DNA of 64,000 nt from G965215055 sp965242685 (GTDB lineage Bacteria; Pseudomonadota; Gammaproteobacteria; UBA4575): NCBI GenBank assembly GCA_965242685.1, contig OZ251487.1:1736001-1800000 (forward strand), written 5' to 3'. The translations under genes and the position numbers were made by a program. Numbering within the stretch: position 1 is the first letter of the stretch; every line of letters starts with the position of its first letter. Below are positions 19,501-26,233 of the stretch, in pieces. The notes below the pieces were generated by a model, which was not told the origin of the DNA, did no database searches, and was given only the letters and a program-made list of their open reading frames with translations.

Positions 19501-19632
19501 CTCCGCTACCGTCAGCATGTTCGGGGTCGGCGTTATCCCCGGTGCCGCCCACGTCTCCGGCGGCATCAGCTGCAGGGCGACGATGGCCGCCGCCATGCCG
19601 ACAAAAATGAATGATTTCGGGTACAGTACCAC
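13585..19632 (-). CDS. giant repeat-containing autotransporter adhesin-like protein
   Basis: This 2015-residue secreted protein has a signal peptide (hydrophobic FIFVGMAAAIVALQL, cleavage probably after TWAA). From about residue 35 to 1400 there are about twelve ~100-residue beta-rich modules, each with a core like FGTANWNQPQTVTVTG, then D-rich turns and a DDDxAGI linker (Calx-beta-like). A non-repeat domain with two Cys follows (EICLPVSDKM, ILCAGGLTEF). The last ~360 residues form an autotransporter beta-barrel with amphipathic strands ending in aromatic Trp (NAGIRW). It therefore follows type Va secretion: the barrel in the outer membrane, the repeats outside, possibly binding calcium. No protease or lipase motif was seen. 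It is inserted between lysA and dapF in an otherwise conserved block. Confidence 0.88.
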   Translation of the reverse strand: MVLYPKSFIFVGMAAAIVALQLMPPETWAAPGITPTPNMLTVAETGPTNVQTFTVTLEEQPDANVTVNINSGNENRGTASPSNLTFTSTSWDAPQTVTVTGVHDYIDQANQTWNVVLTSTSQDTDYNNLTQNVTVTTTNTDSASVITTTMGQATEWGGIATLSLRLGSQPHGTVTADISSTSPGATLLTPNRSFGPGNWNQPQTIEIRGNDDSMTNSPSRTWSITIEFTSTQPAADNFYHSSTSDTTISGTIFDDDAVGIATSETSVTVTEEAGNDNTATFEVRLGKVPTAAVTVDVTSTNTDEGTVSPASLTFGTANWNQMQTVTVTGVNDGVYNGNGLLWNVVLDPSSSDSDYNALDNTVVSARTRENDEAGITVSEITGQPTETGDMASFTVVLDTQPAISTTITVTSSDPGEGTASPISLTFGTANWNQPQTVTVTGMDDIANDGDQTYEIMLETTQGDAFYNALPIKRVDMITIDDDEAGITVSGITGQPTETGGMASFTVVLDTQPVVNTTITVTSSDLGEGTVSPASLTFGAANWNQPQTVTVTGMDDNSMDGTQSYEIVLKVTAGDADYRGLSARRMAITTTDAGDTAGVTITETSGATEVSESGTTDTFTVVLDTQPTANVVIRATSSDPGEGTASPISLTFGTANWNQPQTVTVTGVGDSSIDGTQTYSIVLGLSSTDDGYGSLSNVNVSATTTDVPGTAGVTITETAGATTVSERGTTDTFTVVLDTQPTADVMIAVTSGNTGQGKVSKAGDDAPATSTTLTFGAANWNRPQTVTVTGVRDYIDQLNQTWNVTVAAPTSSDGNYSGLSAQAVSVLTTDNDSAGIIRYITGMATERGDVAVVHLKLGSKPHGDITLTPTNPATGTASFSTAVKRFGPSNWNQPQTIEVTGINDNIVNSPTRRFSVSIASSASNSGDGYYNSISFTVREIVLDDDAAGFATGVTSVTVTEAAGNDNTATFVVKLGKEPTADVTVAVSSSNTARGTVSPASLTFGTANWNQPQTVTATGVNDDVDGGDRLWNVVLNPSSTDSDYNSLANVNVLATTTDDDQAGITITETAGATTVSERGTTDTFTVVLDTQPTVGMTINILSGDASEALVSKAGDTAPATSTTLRFSTSNWNQAQTVTVTGVNDDVVDGDQTYAIQTMVQESGEDGGDDPNYVGVTNRVRTTTTDDDAVSLKIETSGATEVSESGTTDTFIVTLGSEPTGDIGISISSNNENEGTVNPTSLVFSTANWNSPQTVTVTGMDDNVADGDQTFDIVLTHSSGYTSNYNSLSPHEVRVTTTDDDNPGVTATPRNLVIMEGGSDTYTLKLDSVPVENVTITIASSDGDVIATPAVLTFTAANWNGAQTVTVSALADMDDYAEGGVTLSHTVGSYGSVTQADTVAVAVSGDHIIGDPPPGTTLYSISGQWVTVTVEEDVPKGVEIELPTLTQAVTVTLSRPAANIPSSSGTYALTDHDGVGVMVDVEVSPLPTGGAEICLPVSDKMRDEAGMQGENLLLMHYNENRNAWEPAADVAVIRSRQDILCAGGLTEFSPFAVGYASMRSGRDDGDTDKEKERARLRDINEAIIPELARALTSGVVDAITDRLQRAASGDNKTDSAASLKQLLRNNSQALEDGTFKWRKALNGKHFAMPLKQGMPSTENLTLWSAGNWKHLSLDDKPIDWDGDVYSYQIGIDADLGDGKIAGVAASWFESDVDYKGASKGDHESEIASLHPYIGWTMAKGARLWATLGYGEGEIEIDDDQIGNKQDSDSILKTAAAGGNMRVYDTDTVTVDLKGEGWVTQWRVKNNGDLIDGLKIDTRRLRVAAEATRHATLESGAYLTSSLELGARYDGGDGETGHGAELGGSLDYDSPATRVKINANGRVLLAHRGALDEWGLGGAIELSPRPDGRGLALRISPTYGHPDGNARELWEQGLALKKKDDKDDPSMQLETEISYGMYHARGLLTPYLGMSVLEEGHRYRIGGHFRLSETLTLNVEGDRLEKHRADTDYGIILNAGIRW
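15420..19530 (-). repeat. tandem ~300-bp modules inside the autotransporter gene
   Basis: About twelve in-frame modules are recognisable by the NWNxPQTVTVTG core. They diverge at the protein level but share long identical DNA blocks. For example, 17635-17731 and 18310-18406 are identical over 97 bases. The pattern is that of a repeat array homogenised by recombination, not of a CRISPR or transposon. Confidence 0.85.
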
Positions 19633-19696
19633 AGCACTATTTTATATAAATTTCTTATGGAGATATATAAATTACGTGCTTACATTACTGCCCGTG

Positions 19697-19702
19697 TATA
19701 AT
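19697..19702 (+). promoter_or_regulatory. candidate -10 box upstream of dapF
   Basis: A perfect TATAAT lies about 50 bases before the dapF ATG, in an AT-rich divergent region shared with the autotransporter gene. No good -35 lies at 17 bp spacing, so this is tentative. Confidence 0.3.
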
Positions 19703-19751
19703 CGTCCCTTTTTATTTACGTTTTAGCGACTTTTCGCGGGTTTGCCGTACT

Positions 19752-20582
19752 ATGCGATTACGATTTGCAAAAATGCAGGGTTTGGGTAATGATTTTGTCG
19801 TTTTTGACGCGGTAAATCAGGAAGTACGACTTGCGCCCGAACAGCTGCGCCGGATTGCAGACCGAAGGTTGGGCGTAGGCTGTGACCAGGTCCTGGTTGT
19901 TCGGCCCGCAAGCGACACTGGCGTTGACTTTGATTATCAAATCTATAACGGCAATGGAATGGAGGTCGGGCAGTGTGGAAACGGTGCGCGCTGCGTGGGC
20001 AAGTTTTTAGGCCACAACGGGCTCACGAGTAAGAAGTCGGTCGACATAAAAACGATCAGTGGTGTCTATCACATTGATCTTCGGGATGACGGCCTTGTCA
20101 CTGTGGACATGGGCCGACCTGTTTTTGCGCCGCAAGAAATACCTTTCTTGGTGGCGGGGGTGGCACCGAGCTACCGGCTCGAAATTGAGGCGCAACAGTT
20201 TGAAATAGGGGTGGTCTCTATGGGTAATCCACATGCAATCATTCAAGTCGATGATATAGACGATGCACCCGTCGCCATTTTGGGCCCCAAGATAGAGACA
20301 CACGCGGCGTTTCCCGATAAGACCAACGTCGGTTTTATGCAGGTGCTGGATACAGGGAACGTTGCCCTACGCGTGTTTGAGCGGGACGTGGGCGAGACAC
20401 ATGCGTGTGGCAGCGGTGCCTGTGCCGCGGCCGTAATAGGGCGGGTACAGCGGCGCCTGGATTCACAAGTGACCGTCCGCTTGCCCGGCGGCAGTTTGGA
20501 AATCGAGTATCAAGGTGCGAATGAATCGGTGTTGATGACCGGCCCCGCACAATTAAGCTTTGAAGGGGAACTGACGCTATGA
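19752..20582 (+). CDS. dapF: diaminopimelate epimerase
   Basis: This 276-residue enzyme converts LL- to meso-diaminopimelate for lysine and peptidoglycan synthesis. The two catalytic Cys are visible: Cys75 in GQCGNGARC and Cys219 in THACGSGAC. The N-terminus KMQGLGNDFVVFD and the VSMGNPHAI motif are classic. Its stop overlaps the start of the DUF484 gene (ATGA), so the two are translationally coupled. DapF, LysA and LptM fall within 9 kb, interrupted only by the CoA-binding and autotransporter genes. Confidence 0.98.
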   Translation: MRLRFAKMQGLGNDFVVFDAVNQEVRLAPEQLRRIADRRLGVGCDQVLVVRPASDTGVDFDYQIYNGNGMEVGQCGNGARCVGKFLGHNGLTSKKSVDIKTISGVYHIDLRDDGLVTVDMGRPVFAPQEIPFLVAGVAPSYRLEIEAQQFEIGVVSMGNPHAIIQVDDIDDAPVAILGPKIETHAAFPDKTNVGFMQVLDTGNVALRVFERDVGETHACGSGACAAAVIGRVQRRLDSQVTVRLPGGSLEIEYQGANESVLMTGPAQLSFEGELTL

Positions 20583-21313
20583 GCATGAAGACGAAGACCA
20601 ACGTGACGGCCAACGATGGGACAGAGGCGGCATACACTCCCAAATTTACTGATGAAGACGTAGTGCACTATTTGCTCGCTCATCGTGATTTTCTCGTGCA
20701 TCACCCGGAATTGATCAAATCGCTTTCTATTCCGCATGAGACCGGCGAAGCCGTTTCGCTGGTGGAGCACCAGGTGGAGCTGCTACGAAATAAAAACAAA
20801 GAACTGGAGAAAAGACTGCACCGACTTGTTGCCGCGGCCAAGGAAAATGAAAAAGTGAATCGTGGGTTACATGCTTTGGTGTTAGGTATTATTTCAGCCG
20901 ACGGGTTTGATGGGGTGTTGCAGGCCGTTCGTGAGTTGCTGCAAGAAGGTTTCCCGAGCACGGAGGTGGTGATGAAGCTGTTTGACAGCCTGCCTGATAC
21001 ACAGGTAAAAAATTGTGCGCGCATGGATGACGTCTTGATAGAAAGCAATTTGGTGCAACGTCTGTTTTCAAGCCGTCGCCGTGGCGTTGCGTTTCTTACC
21101 CAGCGGCAGATTGAAGACGTGTTCATGCAAAAGGCGGAGGAAAAGCCGATTCGTTCCGCCGTGGGGCTGGCCCTGCAGGGACAACAGCGCCTCGGTGTAT
21201 TGTTTTTGGGCGACGTGGACGTGGATCGTTTTCAGAATGGCAAGGGCACCTTGTTTCTCGGCGACCTGGGCGAAATTATCAGTGTAAAGCTGCAAAAGTT
21301 TGTAGGGAGTTAG
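20579..21313 (+). CDS. DUF484 family protein (GAF-like)
   Basis: This 244-residue cytoplasmic protein starts in the ATGA overlap with dapF. It has the DUF484 N-terminus VVHYLLAHRDFLVHHPELIKSL, then a helical, probably coiled-coil stretch at about residues 60-95 (VEHQVELLRNKNKELEKRL). A GAF-like domain ends in GLALQGQQRLGVLFLGDVD. The DUF484-xerC pairing is conserved in Gammaproteobacteria. Its function is not established. Confidence 0.92.
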   Translation: MSMKTKTNVTANDGTEAAYTPKFTDEDVVHYLLAHRDFLVHHPELIKSLSIPHETGEAVSLVEHQVELLRNKNKELEKRLHRLVAAAKENEKVNRGLHALVLGIISADGFDGVLQAVRELLQEGFPSTEVVMKLFDSLPDTQVKNCARMDDVLIESNLVQRLFSSRRRGVAFLTQRQIEDVFMQKAEEKPIRSAVGLALQGQQRLGVLFLGDVDVDRFQNGKGTLFLGDLGEIISVKLQKFVGS

Positions 21314-21370
21314 CGTCGTCGGGTACGCCGTTCACGCCCTCATCCGTCAACTCGTTTATCCACTATCCAC

Positions 21371-22336
21371 ATGTCCCGAGATGTATCCATGACGGCCGTT
21401 GACGATGCGACAACCCCCCGAGTGTTGGTTCGTCGCTATCTTCGCTACCTGCATGACGAGCGTAGATATTCTGGCGCCACCATTGAAAACTATCGGCGCG
21501 ACCTTCGCCAGTTCATAGGTTTTACGGATGCGGCCGGCGTAACCGATTGTCGCACGGTCGACAGCCTGCACGTGCGTAATTTTGCGGGTGCTCGACGACG
21601 TAAGGGAATTTCGGCGCGCAGTCTGCAACGCTCGCTCAGTGCCATCCGAGGCTTTTATAATTTTTTACAACGTGAGCAACTGGTCGAGGGCAACCCCGCC
21701 GCGGACGTGCGCGCGCCGGCCGTGAAGAAAAAACTTCCTCGTTTGCTTGACGTAGATGAAATCGACCGACTTCTGCCCGAGAGTCCGCGAGAGCCGCTCA
21801 AGCTGCGTGACATCGCCATGATAGAGGTCATGTATTCGTCCGGGTTGCGGCTCGCTGAACTGGTGAATCTCGATATCAATGACGTTGATTTATCTCAAGG
21901 CCAGATACGGGTGACGGGAAAGGGCGGTAAATCCCGTTACTTGCCGTTAGGGAGCGTCGCACGCAAGATGCTTAGGCACTGGCTAAATGTGCGCTCCGAC
22001 ATGAACATTGAAAACGAATCGGCCGTGTTTGTGAGCAATCGGGGCAGACGATTATCCCCCCGTGCCGTACAGCAACGCATGGCGAGGCTGGGCAGGGAAC
22101 GGGGGCTGGGCAAGCATGTGCATCCACACATGTTGCGCCATTCGTTTGCAAGTCACCTGTTGGAGTCCAGCGGCGACCTTCGTGCCGTACAGGAGATGTT
22201 GGGACACGCCGATATCAGCACTACCCAGATTTATACTCATTTGGACTTCCAACACCTTGCACAGGTCTACGACCGTGCCCATCCGCGTGCCAGGAGGCCC
22301 GGCCGAACCAAGAAATCGACATTTCAGGACGAATAG
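21371..22336 (+). CDS. xerC: tyrosine recombinase XerC
   Basis: This 321-residue site-specific recombinase partners with XerD to resolve chromosome dimers at dif. All catalytic residues are present: Arg160 (SGLRLAEL), Lys184 (VTGKGGKSR), His253 and Arg256 (HPHMLRHSF), His279 (LGHADIST) and Tyr288 (TTQIYTHLD). The N-terminal SAM-like core-binding domain covers about residues 17-105. Placement after dapF-DUF484 marks it as the housekeeping XerC rather than a phage or integron integrase. A start at 21389 (MTAVDD) is possible. Confidence 0.96.
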   Translation: MSRDVSMTAVDDATTPRVLVRRYLRYLHDERRYSGATIENYRRDLRQFIGFTDAAGVTDCRTVDSLHVRNFAGARRRKGISARSLQRSLSAIRGFYNFLQREQLVEGNPAADVRAPAVKKKLPRLLDVDEIDRLLPESPREPLKLRDIAMIEVMYSSGLRLAELVNLDINDVDLSQGQIRVTGKGGKSRYLPLGSVARKMLRHWLNVRSDMNIENESAVFVSNRGRRLSPRAVQQRMARLGRERGLGKHVHPHMLRHSFASHLLESSGDLRAVQEMLGHADISTTQIYTHLDFQHLAQVYDRAHPRARRPGRTKKSTFQDE

Positions 22337-22448
22337 ACTGAAATTCAGCCGGTCGCTTTGGACTGGTCTCGAAAGGCCGTTAAAGATTGTACTGGTTCTC
22401 GTGTACAATGCCCGTCAACTACTCTACAGTATTTTATTTTACTCAGGT

Positions 22449-22982
22449 ATGGAACAGTTCAGAGGTACCACCATCGTTTCAGTGCGACGGAATGGTAAAG
22501 TGGCGCTGGGCGGAGACGGCCAGGTCTCTTTTGGAAACACTATTATGAAGGGCAATGCACGGAAGATTCGTCGTCTCTACGAGGATAAGGTAATTGCCGG
22601 TTTTGCCGGCGGTACGGCAGATGCGTTTACCTTGTTTGAGCGTTTTGAAGCCAAGCTGGAGCAGTACAACGGGCAGCTCGCACGCGCCGCCGTGGAGCTT
22701 GCCAAGGACTGGCGCACCGATCGCATATTGCGCAGGCTTGAGGCGTTATTGGCGGTGGTGGATGAATCGACTTCACTGATACTCTCGGGTAACGGCGACG
22801 TGATTGAACCGGAGGACGCGCTACTCGCCATCGGTTCGGGAGGTGCATACGCACAGGCGGCGGCGCGTGCCATGCTGAACGACACTGACTTGAGTGCCGG
22901 GGAGATTGTCAAAAAAGCCTTGGGCATCGCCGCCGGTATCTGCGTTTATACGAATACCCACGTTACCATTGAACAGTTGTAG
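22449..22982 (+). CDS. hslV: ATP-dependent protease peptidase subunit HslV
   Basis: This 177-residue N-terminal-nucleophile threonine peptidase forms the double hexamer core of HslVU. The ATG at 22449 gives MEQFRG before TTIVSVRRNGKVALGGDGQVS, so the catalytic Thr follows a six-residue propeptide ending in Gly and must be exposed by processing. The long open frame extending upstream to 22062 is not the gene. hslU follows after 44 bp in a conserved operon. Confidence 0.97.
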   Translation: MEQFRGTTIVSVRRNGKVALGGDGQVSFGNTIMKGNARKIRRLYEDKVIAGFAGGTADAFTLFERFEAKLEQYNGQLARAAVELAKDWRTDRILRRLEALLAVVDESTSLILSGNGDVIEPEDALLAIGSGGAYAQAAARAMLNDTDLSAGEIVKKALGIAAGICVYTNTHVTIEQL

Positions 22983-23026
22983 TATTGAGATTTTCGAAGT
23001 TGTTCGGAGAGTAGAGACCTTAAAAT

Positions 23027-24355
23027 ATGTCGAATATGACACCTCGAGAGATCGTTCAGGAACTCGACAAGCACATCATCGGGCAGGATCAGGCCAAACG
23101 TGCGGTCGCCATCGCGTTACGAAATCGTTGGCGACGCCGGCAATTGCCGGAAGCATTGCGTGTGGAGGTCACACCGAAAAATATCTTGATGATTGGCCCT
23201 ACCGGAGTAGGCAAGACCGAAATTGCGCGGCGCCTGGCACGCCTTGCCAATGCGCCCTTTATCAAAGTTGAGGCGACAAAGTTTACCGAAGTTGGCTACG
23301 TGGGCAAGGAGGTTGATTCCATCGTCAGAGATCTTGTTGATACGTCGGTAAAGATGACGCGCGAGACCGAGATGGGAAAGGTGTGTTATCGCGCGGAGGA
23401 GGCCGCAGAAGAGCGCATTTTGGACGTGCTGTTGCCACCGAGGGTGGATTCAATTTCCGAGGAGAAATCCGAGTTTGCCGGCGAGACGCGGCAGAAGTTT
23501 CGCAAAAAACTTCGCGAGGGTGAGCTGAACGATACCGAAATAGAAATTGATGTGTCTGCCGTGCCCGTGGGCGTTGAAATCATGACGCCGCCGGGGATGG
23601 AAGAAATGGCAAGTCAATTGCAGGGGATGTTCCAGAATTTGAGCGCCGGAAAGAAGAAGACGCGCAAGATGCGCATCAAAGACGCCATGAAGGCACTTGC
23701 CGATGAGGAGGCGCACAAATTGATTAACGAGGAAGAGCTGAAGGCCGAGGCATTAGAAAACGTTGAGCAAAATGGAATCGTGTTTTTGGATGAGATTGAC
23801 AAGGTTGCCAAACGCAGCGAAGTTGGCGGTGCGGATGTCTCGCGCGAAGGCGTACAGCGTGACCTGTTACCCCTGGTAGAAGGTTGTACCGTCAGCACCA
23901 AGTACGGCATGGTGAAGACGGATCATATTTTGTTTATTGCTTCCGGTGCGTTTCATGTCGCCAAGCCCTCCGATCTGATTCCGGAGTTACAAGGGCGCCT
24001 GCCGATACGAGTAGAACTTAAGGCATTATCCACAGACGATTTCGTGCGCATTCTGACGGAACCGGATGCCTCGTTGACCGGGCAATACTCGGCGTTACTG
24101 GAGACCGAAGGAGTAACGTTGAACTTTGCCAAAGACGGCGTGCGCAAGATCGCGCAAATCGCACATGATGTAAATGAATCTACGGAGAACATCGGCGCGC
24201 GCAGACTGCATACCGTGATGGAACGTTTACTGGAAAAAATATCGTTTTTTGCCCCTGATGAAAGCGGCGCGGTGGTTAATGTGGATGCGGATTACGTGGA
24301 TAAAAACATAGGTGAGTTAATCAAGGATCAAGATTTAAGCCGTTACATACTGTAG
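23027..24355 (+). CDS. hslU: ATP-dependent protease ATPase subunit HslU
   Basis: This 442-residue AAA+ unfoldase feeds substrates into HslV. Walker A is GPTGVGKT at residues 57-64 and Walker B is in GIVFLDEIDKV. The pore loop FTEVGYVGKEVD and the arginine-finger region (SELQGRLPIRVEL-like, here IPELQGRLPIRVEL) are present. The C-terminus DLSRYIL matches the tail that docks into HslV. Length is practically the E. coli value. Confidence 0.98.
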   Translation: MSNMTPREIVQELDKHIIGQDQAKRAVAIALRNRWRRRQLPEALRVEVTPKNILMIGPTGVGKTEIARRLARLANAPFIKVEATKFTEVGYVGKEVDSIVRDLVDTSVKMTRETEMGKVCYRAEEAAEERILDVLLPPRVDSISEEKSEFAGETRQKFRKKLREGELNDTEIEIDVSAVPVGVEIMTPPGMEEMASQLQGMFQNLSAGKKKTRKMRIKDAMKALADEEAHKLINEEELKAEALENVEQNGIVFLDEIDKVAKRSEVGGADVSREGVQRDLLPLVEGCTVSTKYGMVKTDHILFIASGAFHVAKPSDLIPELQGRLPIRVELKALSTDDFVRILTEPDASLTGQYSALLETEGVTLNFAKDGVRKIAQIAHDVNESTENIGARRLHTVMERLLEKISFFAPDESGAVVNVDADYVDKNIGELIKDQDLSRYIL

Positions 24356-24392
24356 AAGGTTGCGAAAATAGAGGAAATAAAGGTTACGTAGT

Positions 24393-24761
24393 TTGGTGAA
24401 GCACAATCCGACTGAAATTCAATTGTATCAAAAATCGCGCGTGCTTGAGATCGCCTTTGACAACGGCAAGCGTTTTAAGCTGTCTTGCGAATACCTGCGC
24501 GTGTATTCTCCCTCTGCAGAGGTTGCAGGGCACGGCCCCGGCCAGGAGGTATTACAACTTGGCAAGGAAGACGTGTCGATTAAGGCCGTTGAACCCGTGG
24601 GGAATTACGCCGTGCGGCTGGTGTTTGATGACAACCATGACACGGGCATCTATTCCTGGAATTACTTGTACGAACTTGGCGAACACCGGGAGGCAAAGTG
24701 GCGGAAATACCTGCAACGCTTGAAAGAGGCGGGTTACGAGCATAACGCAAGCGGTAAATAG
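24393..24761 (+). CDS. DUF971 (gamma-butyrobetaine hydroxylase-like N-terminal domain) protein
   Basis: This 122-residue protein consists only of the DUF971 domain, with ALEIAFDNG-like LEIAFDNGKRFKLSCEYLRVYSPSAEV and YAVRLVFDDNHDTGIYSWNYLYELG. The domain occurs at the N-terminus of gamma-butyrobetaine hydroxylases and alone in bacteria, often beside hslU and ubiE, as here. The catalytic oxygenase domain is absent. The start is TTG (24393) or GTG (24396); an AAAGG lies at 24379-24383. A link to Fe-S or ubiquinone biology is a guess from neighbourhood. Confidence 0.88.
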   Translation: MVKHNPTEIQLYQKSRVLEIAFDNGKRFKLSCEYLRVYSPSAEVAGHGPGQEVLQLGKEDVSIKAVEPVGNYAVRLVFDDNHDTGIYSWNYLYELGEHREAKWRKYLQRLKEAGYEHNASGK

Positions 24762-24864
24762 GTCCGTATTGTTCCGTAATCGTATGCGCAGAAATGTCGA
24801 GGGTGTGGTTTCAAGTACCGTGCTTGAAGGGCCCTGTCGCGGCTAACTGCGAATAGGCATACTT

Positions 24865-25614
24865 ATGGAGGAAAAACGTACCCATTTTGGTTATCGAGAG
24901 GTAAGTGCCGCGGAAAAAACGCGGCGGGTCGGCGCCGTTTTTGATTCCGTTGCAGGCAGATATGACGTTATGAATGACGTCATGTCGTTCGGTTTGCACC
25001 GTCTCTGGAAACGTTACCTTGGGCATATCGTGAACATCCGTCCCGACCATCGGGTGCTGGATTTGGCCGCGGGGACGGGCGACGTTACCGCTTTGATTGC
25101 TTCGCAACTGAACGACGAGGGCACTCTCGTCGCCTGTGATGCGAATGCCGCCATGCTTGAACATGGACGCCGGCGTTTGATCGACCGTGGTTTGGTAAAG
25201 AACATCCGCTACGTGCAGGCCGGGGGCGAGGGGCTGCCTTTTGCGGAAAATTATTTTGATCGCGTAACGCTGGTCTTCGGTATACGTAATTTTACCAATA
25301 AGGATCGTGCCCTGCGTGAAGTCTTTCATGTAATGAAACCGGGTGGACAGTTATTGGTTATGGAATTTTCAAGTCCACAGGGTTGGTTGCAGGGCATATA
25401 CGATGCGTATTTGTTCAAGGTCTTGCCGCGTATGGGTCGAATCATTGCCAAGGATGCCGAAAGCTACCGTTATCTGGCAGAGTCGATACACAAGCACCCG
25501 GACCGGCGTACTTTGCAATCCATGATGGAAACGGTCGGTTTTGAAAAATGTGATTTTCTCAACATCAACGGCGGCATCGTCTGTATCCATCGCGGCTACA
25601 AGCTTGTCGCGTGA
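24865..25614 (+). CDS. ubiE: ubiquinone/menaquinone C-methyltransferase UbiE
   Basis: This 249-residue SAM-dependent methyltransferase performs C-methylation in ubiquinone (and menaquinone) synthesis. Signatures are THFGYREVSAAEKTRRVGAVFDSVAGRYDVMNDVMS at the N-terminus, the SAM loop VLDLAAGTGDVT and the UbiE motif LVFGIRNFTNKDRALRE. It precedes ubiJ and ubiB with a 4-bp overlap, the gammaproteobacterial ubiEJB operon. Confidence 0.97.
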   Translation: MEEKRTHFGYREVSAAEKTRRVGAVFDSVAGRYDVMNDVMSFGLHRLWKRYLGHIVNIRPDHRVLDLAAGTGDVTALIASQLNDEGTLVACDANAAMLEHGRRRLIDRGLVKNIRYVQAGGEGLPFAENYFDRVTLVFGIRNFTNKDRALREVFHVMKPGGQLLVMEFSSPQGWLQGIYDAYLFKVLPRMGRIIAKDAESYRYLAESIHKHPDRRTLQSMMETVGFEKCDFLNINGGIVCIHRGYKLVA

Positions 25615-26231
25615 GTTCCGACATGTTGCTTACGTTTATCAACCGCTCATTGAGGAGGTATTTCAACGGCGACCCTGAGGTGGCTGGTCAGTTGGGTGAA
25701 CTAGAGGATCAACGTATATTACTGAATCTTACCGGTCTGAAAAAAGATTTCCTGATTACCGTCGAAAATGCTTCGATTGTTGTTGAGGAATATCGATGCG
25801 GTAAAGAAGAGGTGAGGGAAATTGCCGCAACCGTGCATATCGGTGAAGCAGCCTTGCTGCGCCTGGCGTTGGGCGAAGAGTATACGCCGATGTTGAAAAG
25901 TGGCAGCTTGACAATTGAGGGTGACGTGGAACCGGTCAACAGGCTACGTGCAATTTTAATGCAGGTTGAAGTAGATTGGGAGGAGATCGCTTCCCGGTAC
26001 GTCGGCGATTCGTTTGCTTATCAAGCGGGCGTGTTTGCACAATGTGCGAAAAACTATCTACAGCGGTCAGTTGAGAATTTTCGCCTGGACGTGAGCGAAT
26101 ACCTCCGGGAAGAGTCCGGGGTGGTGCCGACACGAGCGGAGACGGATCGATTTTTGCACGACGTTGATGCCTTTGATGCGGATCTAGAACGTCTGGAGGC
26201 TCGCGTGTCTCGCCTTGTTCAAAGCTCGTAA
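25611..26231 (+). CDS. ubiJ: ubiquinone biosynthesis accessory factor UbiJ
   Basis: This 206-residue SCP2-like lipid-binding protein organises the Ubi complex and binds its hydrophobic intermediates. The SCP2 part covers about residues 1-115 (LTIEGDVEPVNRLRAIL), followed by a helical C-terminus typical of UbiJ. The GTG start at 25611 overlaps the ubiE stop (GTGA); an ATG at 25623 is the alternative. Operon position between ubiE and ubiB is decisive. Confidence 0.9.
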   Translation: MSSDMLLTFINRSLRRYFNGDPEVAGQLGELEDQRILLNLTGLKKDFLITVENASIVVEEYRCGKEEVREIAATVHIGEAALLRLALGEEYTPMLKSGSLTIEGDVEPVNRLRAILMQVEVDWEEIASRYVGDSFAYQAGVFAQCAKNYLQRSVENFRLDVSEYLREESGVVPTRAETDRFLHDVDAFDADLERLEARVSRLVQSS

Positions 26232-26233
26232 CG

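Noticed and set aside
15420..19530. Possible CRISPR or tandem satellite array
   Set aside because: Spacing is about 300 bp, repeats are imperfect and fully in frame within one long coding sequence.
13600..19620. Many plus-strand open frames opposite the autotransporter gene
   Set aside because: They mirror the repeat periodicity of the minus-strand gene, have skewed composition and no ribosome binding sites. They are shadows of the repeats.
21371..22336. Integrase of a mobile element
   Set aside because: The dapF-DUF484-xerC context and domain layout identify it as chromosomal XerC.
22062..22448. Upstream extension of hslV
   Set aside because: It overlaps the xerC 3' end in another frame and is unlike HslV. 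The family N-terminus begins just after the ATG at 22449.
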